Shown here: piece by piece, positions 16,388-25,666 of the stretch
Position numbering within the stretch: position 1 is the first letter of the stretch
Layout: every line of letters begins with the position of its first letter
Origin: Lactiplantibacillus songbeiensis
GTDB taxonomy: Bacteria > Bacillota > Bacilli > Lactobacillales > Lactobacillaceae
DNA length: 64,000 bases
Assembly (NCBI RefSeq): GCF_005405125.1
Contig: NZ_BJDL01000021.1
Location: 26,984 to 90,983, forward strand
Reading direction: 5' to 3'
Notes under the pieces: model-generated
Seen by the model: the letters and a program-made list of their open reading frames with translations, nothing else
Databases searched by the model: none
Told to the model about the DNA's origin: nothing
Position numbers and translations under genes: made by a program

Positions 16388-16688
16388 CGTGTTTGTCATA
16401 CACAAGCAATAAAGTAATTGTGTCGGTAGCCCACCTAATCCGGGGACCGCTGATAGTGTTAGTTGCATTGAATGGTTGCTGGCGACCAAGTAATATCACA
16501 CTTTGACGGATAGTTGTCGGTATCAACTATCAAAGCAATCGACATAAAACTATTCTGTAATAAGACTGTTCATGCTGTAAAAAGGTTGTAAAGCGATTGA
16601 TAACTGCTTGTGTCAGGAACGCAATCAGTCACGGTTAAGATAGGGGTTGTAAGATGAATTCAGTTGTTTAGGGAAAGGTGACTTAATT
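16388..16688. other. Intergenic region upstream of the muramidase
   Basis: No credible ORF. It holds the WalR-type sites at 16556-16592 and presumably the muramidase promoter. TAAGAT near 16637 could be a -10 box, but no convincing -35 was found. Confidence 0.5.
16556..16592 (+). promoter_or_regulatory. WalR box (and an adjacent imperfect one)
   Basis: TGTAAA-AAGGT-TGTAAA at 16576-16592 is a perfect match to the WalR consensus TGTWAH-N5-TGTWAH. An imperfect copy, TGTAAT-AAGAC-TGTTCA, begins 20 bases earlier at 16556. It precedes a peptidoglycan hydrolase, the classic WalRK target class. Confidence 0.7.
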
Positions 16689-17996
16689 GTGAAAGAAACA
16701 AAAAAGTGGACTTGGGTCTTGGTGGTACTAGGCTGCTTGCTGACGCTTAGTGCCGCCACGAAAGCCGATGCTGCCGTGCCAGATATTTCAGAGTGGCAGG
16801 GTAAATTAACCAGCACCCAAGTCAATAGTCTGAAGTCACAGGCCGACTTTGTGATCAATCGGGTGCAATATGGGTCGGGGTATGAAGATTTATATCATGC
16901 CAATAATGAGAACTTGTATGTTAAATACGGGATTCCATTTGGCTCGTATGATTATGCGACGTTTACCAGCACGGCAACGGCTAAAGCGGAAGCAAAGACG
17001 TTTTATGCCCGTTCCAACAAGCATGCGAAGTTCTATATCTTAGACTTTGAAACGTCTTCCATGGGGAGTAGTGCCGCTAACGCCGCGGTCAAAGCATGGT
17101 ACAACGAGATGCGGTCGTTGACGAATAAAAAATTGATCTTCTATTCTTATCAAAGCTTTGCGACGACTTACGCCAACACGGCCCGGCAAGCGTTCGATGC
17201 CCAATGGATTGCGAATTATTCATATAAACCGACAATTACATATTCATTATGGCAATACACGGATAGTTATTACTTATCTTCCTTAGGTAAATATGTCGAT
17301 AACTCATTGTATAATTCGAGTTCGGTTTCTAGTTATCATCCGTTGAGCTGGTGGTTGGGTACGAGTTACGCTTATAGCAGTTATAACGTTGGTCAGCACG
17401 CTTATCTATATAAGAAGGCCAGCACTTACTATGATGGGACGACGATTCCAAGTTCAGCGAAACAAAAAGGTTATAAAATAACCGCGAAAAAGGCAGTAAC
17501 AACTGATCAGTCGAAACAATTGGTTTACTTGGCTGGCTTAAACAAATGGGTCAAGTCACAAGACATTGCGGCCTATTGGATCGGCCAACATGGGTCATAC
17601 AAATTGCGTAAGAAGGCTAATGTTTATAGTGATGTGAAGTTAACTCATAAGACGGGCAAGTCCTATAAAAAGGGGACAACGTTAAAAGGTAAAGTTGTCA
17701 AAACCGGTAATCTGTATCGGATTAAAGTAGCTGGCGGCTACATTACGGCGCAAGTTGAAATATCCAATCATGCTTATTATGAAACAATGCCAAGCGGTAA
17801 GACGTTAAAAGCATCCAAGACGTTCTATAAGTACAACAGTAAAACGTTCAATAAATCCAAACGGTCAACGAAAGTTAAGAAAGGCAGTACGGTAACCGTA
17901 ACCGGAGTGGGTAAACGGTCCACTGGGTCACGTTACTATAAAACAAGTGATGGGCATTATATCACCGCATTGCATAGTTATGTGAAATTTAAATAA
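16689..17996 (+). CDS. Secreted GH25 muramidase with C-terminal cell-wall-binding repeats
   Basis: Cell-wall lysozyme of 435 aa that cleaves the MurNAc-GlcNAc bond. A signal peptide (residues 1 to about 29, cut after ADA) is followed by a GH25 domain. Catalytic acids are visible as Asp32 in DISEWQ and the DFE of YILDFETSS (Asp119/Glu121); the closing strand ITYSLWQYTDSYYL is also typical. Residues about 230-435 are basic, Tyr/Lys/Gly-rich SH3-like or SLAP-type repeats for wall attachment. The GTG start follows GGGAAAGGTG. The upstream WalR box suggests control by the WalRK cell-wall stress system. Confidence 0.9.
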   Translation: MKETKKWTWVLVVLGCLLTLSAATKADAAVPDISEWQGKLTSTQVNSLKSQADFVINRVQYGSGYEDLYHANNENLYVKYGIPFGSYDYATFTSTATAKAEAKTFYARSNKHAKFYILDFETSSMGSSAANAAVKAWYNEMRSLTNKKLIFYSYQSFATTYANTARQAFDAQWIANYSYKPTITYSLWQYTDSYYLSSLGKYVDNSLYNSSSVSSYHPLSWWLGTSYAYSSYNVGQHAYLYKKASTYYDGTTIPSSAKQKGYKITAKKAVTTDQSKQLVYLAGLNKWVKSQDIAAYWIGQHGSYKLRKKANVYSDVKLTHKTGKSYKKGTTLKGKVVKTGNLYRIKVAGGYITAQVEISNHAYYETMPSGKTLKASKTFYKYNSKTFNKSKRSTKVKKGSTVTVTGVGKRSTGSRYYKTSDGHYITALHSYVKFK

Positions 17997-18009
17997 ACTT
18001 CATTAAGAG

Positions 18010-18040
18010 ATCAATCGACTTAGTTGTTGGTTGATTTTTT
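18010..18040 (+). terminator. Intrinsic terminator after muramidase
   Basis: ATCAATC pairs with GGTTGAT (one G-U), followed by six T. Confidence 0.6.
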
Positions 18041-18638
18041 CATTACTTTTGTTGGCTCTACCTAGCAAGTTGCTAATTAGTGAAGATGGGTCTTGCTATG
18101 AGCCCTAAGTTACTGAGAAAGTGGCGAGATGATTAGTTGCTAATACCAAGAGCTTATAGCACAATGCTAAGTAGCGGAATTTCCAAAATTAAATTTGTCT
18201 ACAAATATGCATGTCCTACTATGATAGCTTCAAATGGCGACTTTGCTATACGCAAGTATGGTCATCTAGGGCTGAGTAGCCTTTTACGACTGAAAATATA
18301 TGCTGGAGCGGTCAATAATATCACAAGCCATTTTCAAATGATAAGGCTGACTAAATACTAAATGAACCGATTATGTCACTCAGTTGAAATCAGTTTCAAC
18401 AGTAACTAATTGTTATTGGCAATATTCCTATTTTACAGTGATTACCGATTTTGTAAAAGTGATAAATGAAATGCAAATTGACATATAATAAGTTGGATGA
18501 CACGTATGTTCTAGCGTCAATCCGGATCACCCAGAACGGTCATCTTAAATCGAATGGTCACTTTAATGAACGCATCTACGCGATGAACTAGGGTATGCTA
18601 AAATGGAAGTTAAGAACGGTTGTGGAGGTTGAGTCATA
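18041..18638. other. 600-base gene-poor interval
   Basis: A 74-codon open frame at 18137-18361 has no ribosome binding site and no recognisable motif, so I do not annotate it. TTGACA and TATAAT strings overlap at 18479-18489 but are not spaced as one promoter. A TATGCT box at 18594-18599 may belong to the next gene. Otherwise nothing seen. Confidence 0.5.
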
Positions 18639-19745
18639 ATGAAAAAGCAAGTAACGATTATTGGTAGTGGGATTGTCGGGGCAACCATTGCGTACTATTT
18701 AAGTGCAGATCCAACGTTAAGTGTGACTATTTATGATGAAGGTATTGGTCAGGCCACCAAAAACTCAGCGGGAATTATTTCACCTTGGTTGTCGAAACGC
18801 CGTAATCAGCGTTGGTATCAATTAGTTAAGGCGGGTGCCGCGTTATATCCTGAAATCGTGGCAGACACGCAGATGGGGTATTCAGTCTATCAACAAGCTG
18901 GCACGATTGTGACCCGCAGTAACGCTGACGACCTACAAGCGTTGTATGATTTGGCGATTGAACGCCGCAAAGCTGCGCCTCAAATTGGTGAGATTGAAAA
19001 GTTGACTGCTACCGAAGTGCAACAACGGATTCCATTATTGACCAATCCGCAACCTGGTGTCTTTATTAGTGGCGGCGCGCGGGTCGATGGCGATAAATTT
19101 GCACATAACTTATTAAAGTATGCTGAAAAGCGCAACCTCGTCCGGCATAAGGGCAAGGTCACGCTTGGTGATCAAGGACAATTAATGACTTCGCATGGGC
19201 AGCAAAGTTACGATACATTAATTTTAGCTGTAGGGGCTTGGTTGAAACCCATGTTATTGCCGATGCATATTGTCGCTAAGGTTCGTCCCCAAAAAGGCCA
19301 ATTGATTGAATTACAGTTACCCGAAACTTGGGGTGATGATGTGCCAGTCTTAATGCCGGAAGGTGAACGGGACTTTATTCCCTTTACCCGTAGCAAGTTG
19401 GTTGTCGGCGCTACTCATGAAAATGATCAGGGCTATGACTTACAAGTTTCTGACTTAGTTGAAGATGATTTGTTTGCCAGTGGCTACAAGCTTGACCAAA
19501 ACTTAACGAAAGCACAGATTAGTCAAGTTAAGGTTGGCACGCGCGCCTATACTGCTGACTTTGCACCATTCTTCGGGGCCTTACCAGATAATCCGCATAT
19601 CCTCATGGCGAGCGGTTTGGGGTCATCTGGCTTAACGACCGGCCCAATGATTGGTAAACTATTAGCAGATTACGTCTTAACCGGTGCCCATGATTGGGAC
19701 CAGTATCAGTTACCGATTGAGACGTATTTAGAAGATGCTGATTAA
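18639..19745 (+). CDS. FAD-dependent oxidoreductase (glycine/D-amino acid oxidase, DAO family)
   Basis: Flavoprotein of 368 aa. The N-terminal dinucleotide-binding motif is IIGSGIVGATIAYYLS, followed by an acidic ribose-binding turn (IYDEG) and NSAGIISPWL. The second FAD segment is DTLILAVGAW and the C-terminal motif is LMASGLGSSGLTTGP. It oxidises an amine or amino acid, or acts as a dehydrogenase; substrate unknown. ATG 18639 follows GTGGAGG. Its stop overlaps that of the convergent RNase HI gene by two bases, so neither gene has a terminator of its own in the gap. Confidence 0.87.
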   Translation: MKKQVTIIGSGIVGATIAYYLSADPTLSVTIYDEGIGQATKNSAGIISPWLSKRRNQRWYQLVKAGAALYPEIVADTQMGYSVYQQAGTIVTRSNADDLQALYDLAIERRKAAPQIGEIEKLTATEVQQRIPLLTNPQPGVFISGGARVDGDKFAHNLLKYAEKRNLVRHKGKVTLGDQGQLMTSHGQQSYDTLILAVGAWLKPMLLPMHIVAKVRPQKGQLIELQLPETWGDDVPVLMPEGERDFIPFTRSKLVVGATHENDQGYDLQVSDLVEDDLFASGYKLDQNLTKAQISQVKVGTRAYTADFAPFFGALPDNPHILMASGLGSSGLTTGPMIGKLLADYVLTGAHDWDQYQLPIETYLEDAD

Positions 19746-20128
19746 AGTTTTAGATGCAAGCCTTGTTGGGCCAGTTGATGAGCACCGTGGTTCTCACTTT
19801 CCGGGATCCATTGTGTAATTACCACTTGGCATTGGTCTTGTAGGTGTAAAAGTGTTTGTAATTCAACGTTAAAATTTTTGCTATAAGCTTTACTGACACT
19901 TTCGGCGACAACTTGGCTGTCAGTAAAGAAGAAGACGGATTGACCGGGGCCAAACGTATCGAGCAGCGTTTTAAAGCCAGCGATGGCTGCTAAAAATTCG
20001 GCGGTATGATTATCGCCAACGGGTAACGGTTGTTTATATTGGTGTTGTCGGCCTTGGTCGATCAGTAAAATACCCGCGGCGCTCCGTTTAGTTAGGGGTT
20101 CCGTCGCGGCGTCAGTATATAATTGCAT
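19742..20128 (-). CDS. Ribonuclease HI family protein
   Basis: RNase H-fold nuclease of 128 aa expected to cut RNA in RNA-DNA hybrids. The catalytic acids are visible: Asp6 in LYTDAAT, Glu44 in HTAEFLA and Asp70 in FFTDSQVV. A late acidic/His position (ESENHGAHQLAQ) matches the usual fourth site. It lacks an N-terminal hybrid-binding domain, so it is the short bacterial type. ATG 20128 follows GGAGTG. It is divergent from ebsA, the common lactobacillus arrangement. Confidence 0.87.
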   Translation of the reverse strand: MQLYTDAATEPLTKRSAAGILLIDQGRQHQYKQPLPVGDNHTAEFLAAIAGFKTLLDTFGPGQSVFFFTDSQVVAESVSKAYSKNFNVELQTLLHLQDQCQVVITQWIPESENHGAHQLAQQGLHLKL

Positions 20129-20163
20129 TTTAGTTTCACTCCATTTGAAAGGAATTTGGTCAC

Positions 20164-20553
20164 ATGAGTAACTCTAAGCATACCTTTAAGTATCAACCAA
20201 ATCTATTATCTAGTCTAATTGTCTGGTCGTGGACCTTACTCGTGTTAATGGTCGGCATTATTTGGTGGCTCGAAATCTTAACCTTTAAATGGCCATTAGT
20301 CTTAATTGCAGTTTTATTTATCGCGTTAGTTGCCGTTCAGATTAGTTTACGACGCGTGTCGATTGACCGCAATTTGTTGATTTTTAGTACCGTCTTTAAC
20401 CGCTCTTGGCTAGTCATTCCACGTGACCAGCTAGAAAGTATCACGGCTATTCGTGGCGGCGTGGCCGTTCAAGTGGATCGCAATCGTTATCAGTTCTTAA
20501 TGACGAAGAAAAGTCGCCAAGCGTTGATTGAATTGGCTCAGTTAGATAAATAA
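20164..20553 (+). CDS. ebsA: EbsA family membrane protein
   Basis: Small membrane protein of 129 aa with two adjacent helices (IVWSWTLLVLMVGIIWW and WPLVLIAVLFIALVAVQI), followed by a PH-like cytoplasmic strand-rich part (ISLRRVSIDRNLLIFST...FLMTKKSRQALIEL). EbsA was named in Enterococcus near the aggregation-substance binding genes; its biochemical role is not established. The start follows AAAGGAA. It is divergent from the RNase HI gene. Confidence 0.8.
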   Translation: MSNSKHTFKYQPNLLSSLIVWSWTLLVLMVGIIWWLEILTFKWPLVLIAVLFIALVAVQISLRRVSIDRNLLIFSTVFNRSWLVIPRDQLESITAIRGGVAVQVDRNRYQFLMTKKSRQALIELAQLDK

Positions 20554-20583
20554 CCGAACTTTGTTGATAATAAGAGAATTAAT

Positions 20584-20614
20584 TGTTCATGTTTTAGTGA
20601 TGAACAGGTATACT
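20584..20614 (+). promoter_or_regulatory. fhs promoter with inverted repeat
   Basis: TATACT at 20609-20614 as -10 box. TGTTCAT (20584-20590) and ATGAACA (20600-20606) form a 7-bp inverted repeat across the -35 and spacer region, a possible regulator site. Confidence 0.5.
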
Positions 20615-20648
20615 GTAACTATTATAACTAAAGGGGCGTCAGAGATTA

Positions 20649-22304
20649 ATGAAAGACATTGAAATCGCACAACAGGTCACACCAAAACCAATTACTGAAG
20701 TTGCGGCCAAGGCCGGCTTAACTGCGGCTGAGATTGACCAATATGGTAGTGCCAAGGCTAAGCTTAAGTTGCCATTGCCAGTTAAAGATACCAAACGTAA
20801 ATTAATTTTAGTGACGTCGATTAACCCCACGCCCGCGGGTGAAGGTAAGTCGACGGTCACGATTGGCTTAGGCGATGCCTTGACCAAGCTTGGTAAGTCA
20901 ACCATGATTGCTTTGCGGGAACCGTCATTGGGCCCAGTTATGGGGATGAAAGGCGGTGCCACGGGTGGTGGTTATTCGCAAGTTATTCCAATGGAAGATA
21001 TTAATTTACACTTTACCGGTGATATGCATGCCTTAACCGCGGCTAACAACACGTTAGCGGCGTTAATTGATAATCATATTCAACAAGGTAACGCGTTAGG
21101 TATTGATCAACGTCGGATTCAATGGAAACGGACGTTAGATATCAATGACCGAGCACTACGCCATACCGTGATTGGCCTTGGTGGACCAACCTCTGGCGTG
21201 CCCCGGGAAGATGGCTTCGACATTACGGTGGCCAGTGAACTGATGGCGATTCTGTGTCTTTCAGAAAATATCGCTGACTTAAAACAGCGGATTAATCGGA
21301 TTGTGATTGGGTATACCCATGATCGCCAACCGGTAACGGTCGCTGATCTACAAGTGGGTGGCGCAATTACGTTGCTGTTAAAAGATGCATTGCGGCCAAA
21401 CTTAGTTCAAACTTTAGCCCATACACCAGCGATGGTACACGGGGGTCCCTTTGCTAATATCGCGCATGGTTGTAACAGTGTGTTGGCGACACAAGCCGGT
21501 TTGAACTTAGCCGACTATACGGTGACCGAAGCCGGCTTTGGGGCCGACCTTGGTGGTGAAAAGTTCATGGATATTAACGTGCCTGCCGTGGGCCAAGCGC
21601 CTGATGCGGTTGTGATTGTCGCAACGATTCGTGCTTTGAAGATGCATGGTGGCGTGGCTCTGGCTGATCTGGGCGAAGAAAATGTGGCGGCCTTGCAACA
21701 AGGCGCGGCTAACTTAGGTCATCATATTCATGCGATGCAACAATATGGCGTCCCCGTAGTCGTCGCAATTAATGAATTTACGGCTGATACCGATGCTGAA
21801 ATCAAGGCGGTTAAAGCTTACTGTGCCGAACAAGGCGTTGAAGCGGTATTAGCTGATGTTTGGGGTCAAGGTGGTGCCGGGGCAACGGATTTAGCGGAAG
21901 TCGTTGTTAAGTTGGCCGATCAGCCGAGTGAATTCACCCCGTTATATACAACGACTGATAGTATTGAAGACAAAGTCAAAACGATTGTGACCAAGATTTA
22001 TGGTGGCGCTCAGGTAGAATACTCCGGCAAGGCCAAACGCCAATTACGAGCTTTTGCCAAACGCGGCTGGGATCAATTGCCAATCTGTATGGCTAAAACG
22101 CAATACTCATTGAGCGATAACCCCAAATTACTTGGTGCACCAACCGGGTTTACGATCAATGTTCGTGAATTCGTCCCTAAGTTGGGGGCCGGCTTTATCG
22201 TAGCCCTGACTGGAAACGTCTTAACGATGCCTGGTCTACCAAAACATCCAGCTGCCTTGGATATGGATATTAGCGACGATGGTAAAATTTCAGGTTTATT
22301 CTAA
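20649..22304 (+). CDS. fhs: Formate--tetrahydrofolate ligase
   Basis: ATP-dependent enzyme joining formate to tetrahydrofolate, giving 10-formyl-THF for purine synthesis and initiator tRNA formylation. Length 551 aa is normal. The ATP loop [16 protein letters not shown] (about residues 58-73), the block [18 protein letters not shown], and the segment [17 protein letters not shown] are family signatures and intact. The start follows AAGGGGCG. A strong terminator follows the gene, so it is monocistronic. Confidence 0.96.
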   Translation: MKDIEIAQQVTPKPITEVAAKAGLTAAEIDQYGSAKAKLKLPLPVKDTKRKLILVTSINPTPAGEGKSTVTIGLGDALTKLGKSTMIALREPSLGPVMGMKGGATGGGYSQVIPMEDINLHFTGDMHALTAANNTLAALIDNHIQQGNALGIDQRRIQWKRTLDINDRALRHTVIGLGGPTSGVPREDGFDITVASELMAILCLSENIADLKQRINRIVIGYTHDRQPVTVADLQVGGAITLLLKDALRPNLVQTLAHTPAMVHGGPFANIAHGCNSVLATQAGLNLADYTVTEAGFGADLGGEKFMDINVPAVGQAPDAVVIVATIRALKMHGGVALADLGEENVAALQQGAANLGHHIHAMQQYGVPVVVAINEFTADTDAEIKAVKAYCAEQGVEAVLADVWGQGGAGATDLAEVVVKLADQPSEFTPLYTTTDSIEDKVKTIVTKIYGGAQVEYSGKAKRQLRAFAKRGWDQLPICMAKTQYSLSDNPKLLGAPTGFTINVREFVPKLGAGFIVALTGNVLTMPGLPKHPAALDMDISDDGKISGLF

Positions 22305-22318
22305 CGTTAAATAAGTGG

Positions 22319-22368
22319 TACTGAGCAGTGATACCAGGGTGAATGCCCGGTATTGACTGCTCAGTTTT
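22319..22368 (+). terminator. Intrinsic terminator after fhs
   Basis: ACTGAGCAGT...ATACC pairs with GGTAT...ACTGCTCAGT in a long stem, followed by TTTTG. Confidence 0.75.
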
Positions 22369-22468
22369 GCGCTTATAGGTAAAAAGCGGATATTTGCCGC
22401 TGGACCCTGCACAGGCGGGCTTCTTTTGGTATAATTAAACAAGTTTAGCAGATTGTGAGGAGCAGAAT

Positions 22469-22918
22469 ATGTGGATTTATTGGGTTTTAATGTTCGTCTT
22501 GGTCGTTGCTGATCAAGTTATCAAATCAGCGATTGTGAATCATATCGCACTCGGGGCTAGCCAAACGGTGGTACCCGGGCTATTATCGTTAACTAATTTG
22601 CATAATGATGGGGCTGCTTGGAGCATCTTGCAAGGAAAAATGGGCTTTTTCTATCTCATCTCAATCGTAGCTTTGGGGGTCATGGTGTACTTATTATGGC
22701 GGTTACGGACGCATCGGCTGTATGAGTTTGGAATTGTCTTTATGATTGCCGGGACTTTAGGCAACTTTATCGATCGGATTCGAATTGGCTATGTCGTTGA
22801 TATGTTCCAATTAGATTTTATCAATTTTCCAATTTTTAATTTTGCAGATACTTGTTTAACGGTCGGGGTCATTTTAGTGTTGATCGCCGTTTTACGAGAT
22901 GAGTCGTTTGACAAGTAA
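22469..22918 (+). CDS. lspA: Lipoprotein signal peptidase II
   Basis: Membrane aspartyl peptidase of 149 aa that cleaves signal peptides of prolipoproteins after lipidation. Four helices; conserved boxes NDGAAWS, GNFIDRI, VVDMF and FNFADTC are present. The catalytic pair is Asp111 (VVDMF) and Asp127 (FNFADT). The start follows GAGGAG, and TATAAT lies at 22430-22435. rluD follows seven bases after its stop, as in most Firmicutes. Confidence 0.96.
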   Translation: MWIYWVLMFVLVVADQVIKSAIVNHIALGASQTVVPGLLSLTNLHNDGAAWSILQGKMGFFYLISIVALGVMVYLLWRLRTHRLYEFGIVFMIAGTLGNFIDRIRIGYVVDMFQLDFINFPIFNFADTCLTVGVILVLIAVLRDESFDK

Positions 22919-22934
22919 TTAAGGAGTGACGTTT

Positions 22935-23858
22935 TTGGCAGGAGCAACCGCCGAACAAAATTTTACGGTGAGTGAACAAGTTGGTCGGTTAGACAAGGTC
23001 TTGGCGAGCTTACAATCTATCTGGACACGCTCGCAAGTCGACAAGTTGATCAAAGACGGTCAAGTCACCGTTAATGGCGCTTTGCAACCTAGTAAATATA
23101 AGGTCAAAGCCGGCGATGCGATTCAAGTCGCGCCACAAACGGTCAAGTCGATTGAACTGGTGCCGGAGAACATTCCATTAGATATCGTCTATGAAGATGA
23201 TGACGTTATCGTAGTGAATAAGCCGCAAGGGATGGTGGTTCATCCAGCACCGGGGCATCCGGATCAGACCTTGGTCAATGCCTTGCTGTATCACAGTCCG
23301 TTGTCAACGATTAATGGCGAGTTTCGACCAGGAATCGTGCATCGAATTGATAAGGACACGTCAGGTTTATTGATGGTTGCCAAGAATGACCGGGCCCACC
23401 GGTCGTTAGCGGCACAGCTCAAAGCCAAGACTAATTTGCGGGAGTACGTCGCGTTAGTCCATGGCGTAATCAAAGAAGAAACCGGGACAATCAATGCGCC
23501 GCTTGGCCGGTCACCTAAGGACCGTAAAAAACAAGCAATCGTGGCGGATGGTCGACCCGCAGTGACGCATTTTAAAGTATTGAAACGTTATTTGCACTAT
23601 ACCTTGATTAGTTGTCGGCTTGAAACTGGACGGACCCATCAGATCCGGGTCCATTTACAATCAATTGGGCATCCGTTAGTGGGTGACCCGCTATATGGGC
23701 CGAAGAAAACAATTAAAGGTCACGGTCAGTTTTTACATGCTAAGTTATTAGGGTTCAAGCACCCGGTGACTGGTGAAATGTTACAGTTTGAAGCGCCGTT
23801 ACCGCCGATTTTTATCGCAACTTTGGCGAAGCTTGACAAAACTGACTTGAATCATTAA
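22935..23858 (+). CDS. rluD: RluA-family 23S rRNA pseudouridine synthase
   Basis: Converts uridines of 23S rRNA to pseudouridine. An S4 RNA-binding domain (about residues 15-75, with QVDKLIKDGQVTVNG) precedes the RluA catalytic domain. The catalytic Asp is in GIVHRIDKDTSGLLM; the partner motif LETGRTHQIRVHL is intact. TTG 22935 is taken as start because AAGGAG at 22921-22926 overlaps the earlier GTG 22926. It is cotranscribed with lspA. The Bacillus homologue in this position (ylyB) is followed by pyrR, as here. Confidence 0.92.
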   Translation: MAGATAEQNFTVSEQVGRLDKVLASLQSIWTRSQVDKLIKDGQVTVNGALQPSKYKVKAGDAIQVAPQTVKSIELVPENIPLDIVYEDDDVIVVNKPQGMVVHPAPGHPDQTLVNALLYHSPLSTINGEFRPGIVHRIDKDTSGLLMVAKNDRAHRSLAAQLKAKTNLREYVALVHGVIKEETGTINAPLGRSPKDRKKQAIVADGRPAVTHFKVLKRYLHYTLISCRLETGRTHQIRVHLQSIGHPLVGDPLYGPKKTIKGHGQFLHAKLLGFKHPVTGEMLQFEAPLPPIFIATLAKLDKTDLNH

Positions 23859-23869
23859 TCTAACAGTAA

Positions 23870-23969
23870 TGAGAGTCCTTTAATCCGGCCCAGAGAGACT
23901 GAAAGGCAACGTTAACCAACAACTTTCGTCGGCGGTCGTGACAGTTAATGTCCGACCGTCGTCTTTTTT
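23870..23969 (+). promoter_or_regulatory. PyrR-dependent transcription attenuator
   Basis: A hairpin closed by CCTTT (23877-23881) and AAAGG (23902-23906) presents CCCAGAGAGACT (23889-23900), close to the PyrR-binding loop consensus ARUCCNGNGAGGYU. Downstream, GGCGGTCG (23931-23938) pairs with CGACCGTC (23953-23960) and is followed by six T, an intrinsic terminator. This is the Bacillus/Lactobacillus pyr attenuator layout. It implies feedback of PyrR on its own three-gene operon. Confidence 0.75.
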
Positions 23970-24004
23970 GACTAGTGATAGGACCGAAAAGTCAATTCAT
24001 TTAG

Positions 24005-24550
<546 letters not shown>

Positions 24551-24583
24551 AATTTTTATGTCAAAAAGTGAGAAGGGATCGAC

Positions 24584-25666
24584 ATGGCAGACCGCTATTT
24601 GATTCTTGAAGACGGCAGTGCCTACCTGGGTGAAGGTTTCGGGTCACCAGCGGTTTCAACTGGCGAAATCGTGTTTAATACTAGCATGACGGGCTATCAA
24701 GAAATTATTACAAATCAAATTTATCATAATCAAATTATTGCGTTTACCCAGCCGACAATTGGCAGTTACGGGATTAATCATGACAGCTATGAGTCAATCT
24801 TGCCGACAGTTAAAGGCGTGGTCGTGCGTGATGTCGCTAGCATCTCGACCAACCGGCAACGGCGCTGGTCACTGGACCAATATTTGAAGCAACAAAATAT
24901 TCCAGGCATTAGCCATATTGATACACGCCATTTAGCCAAACAGTTACGTGCCAGTGGGCCAATGAAAGCCAGCATCGTCGATGTCGCCGATGCCCATGCT
25001 TTTGACCAGCTAGGGGCAACCGTGTTGACGAACCAACAAGTTGCCGCGGTTGCGACCCCTAAGCCGTTTCCTAATCCGGGAACTGGCTTAAATGTAGTGG
25101 TCATTGACTTTGGACTGAAGCATGGTATTTTGCGTGAGCTTAGTAAACGGGCTTGCAACGTCACGGTCTTGCCTTATACGGCCACAACGGAAGAAATTAT
25201 TAATTTAGATCCAGATGGAGTCATCTTATCAACGGGTCCTGGGAAGCCACAAGACTTGCCGGACAGCGTTTTAACGATGATTCAAAATATTCAAAATCGG
25301 ATTCCATTATTTGCGATTGGCTTAGGCCATGAATTATTTGCAATGGCCAATGGTGCGCAAATTATGAAGTTGTCGCCTGAACATCATGGCGCCAATCATC
25401 CGATTCGCGAAGTCATTACCAATCAGATTATTTACGCCTCACAGGGGCAAGGCTTTGCCGTTGATCCCACGACGATTGATCGCAATAAGTTAATTACAAC
25501 GTTTGTGGACTTGATTGATGGGACTATTCAAGGGTTACGTTATCGGGACTTTCCGGCTTTTTCAGTGCAGTTCTTTCCCGATGGTGCCCCGGGTCCCACT
25601 GATGCTTTAGATGTCTTTGATGAATTTGTTGAATCGATGCAACAAGCAAGGGGGCCAGTCTGGTGA
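24584..25666 (+). CDS. Carbamoyl-phosphate synthase small-subunit homologue lacking the catalytic triad
   Basis: Homologous along its full 360 aa to CarA/PyrAA. The N-terminal domain (LEDGSAYLGEGFG, TSMTGYQEI, HIDTRHLAK) is well kept. In the class I glutaminase domain the three catalytic positions are changed. The nucleophile motif GICLGHQ is here AIGLGHE (Cys to Gly246). The QxHPE motif is QFFPDG (His to Phe331, Glu to Asp333). SQNHG has become SQGQG. It cannot hydrolyse glutamine by the usual mechanism. The frame is fully open, with a good ribosome binding site (AGAAGGGA), 33 bases after pyrR and overlapping the next gene. Expect databases to label it carA; activity is unlikely. Confidence 0.88.
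   Translation: MADRYLILEDGSAYLGEGFGSPAVSTGEIVFNTSMTGYQEIITNQIYHNQIIAFTQPTIGSYGINHDSYESILPTVKGVVVRDVASISTNRQRRWSLDQYLKQQNIPGISHIDTRHLAKQLRASGPMKASIVDVADAHAFDQLGATVLTNQQVAAVATPKPFPNPGTGLNVVVIDFGLKHGILRELSKRACNVTVLPYTATTEEIINLDPDGVILSTGPGKPQDLPDSVLTMIQNIQNRIPLFAIGLGHELFAMANGAQIMKLSPEHHGANHPIREVITNQIIYASQGQGFAVDPTTIDRNKLITTFVDLIDGTIQGLRYRDFPAFSVQFFPDGAPGPTDALDVFDEFVESMQQARGPVW

Noticed and set aside
18137..18361. 74-codon ORF in the interval after the muramidase
   Set aside because: No ribosome binding site, no known motif and unlike neighbouring codon use.
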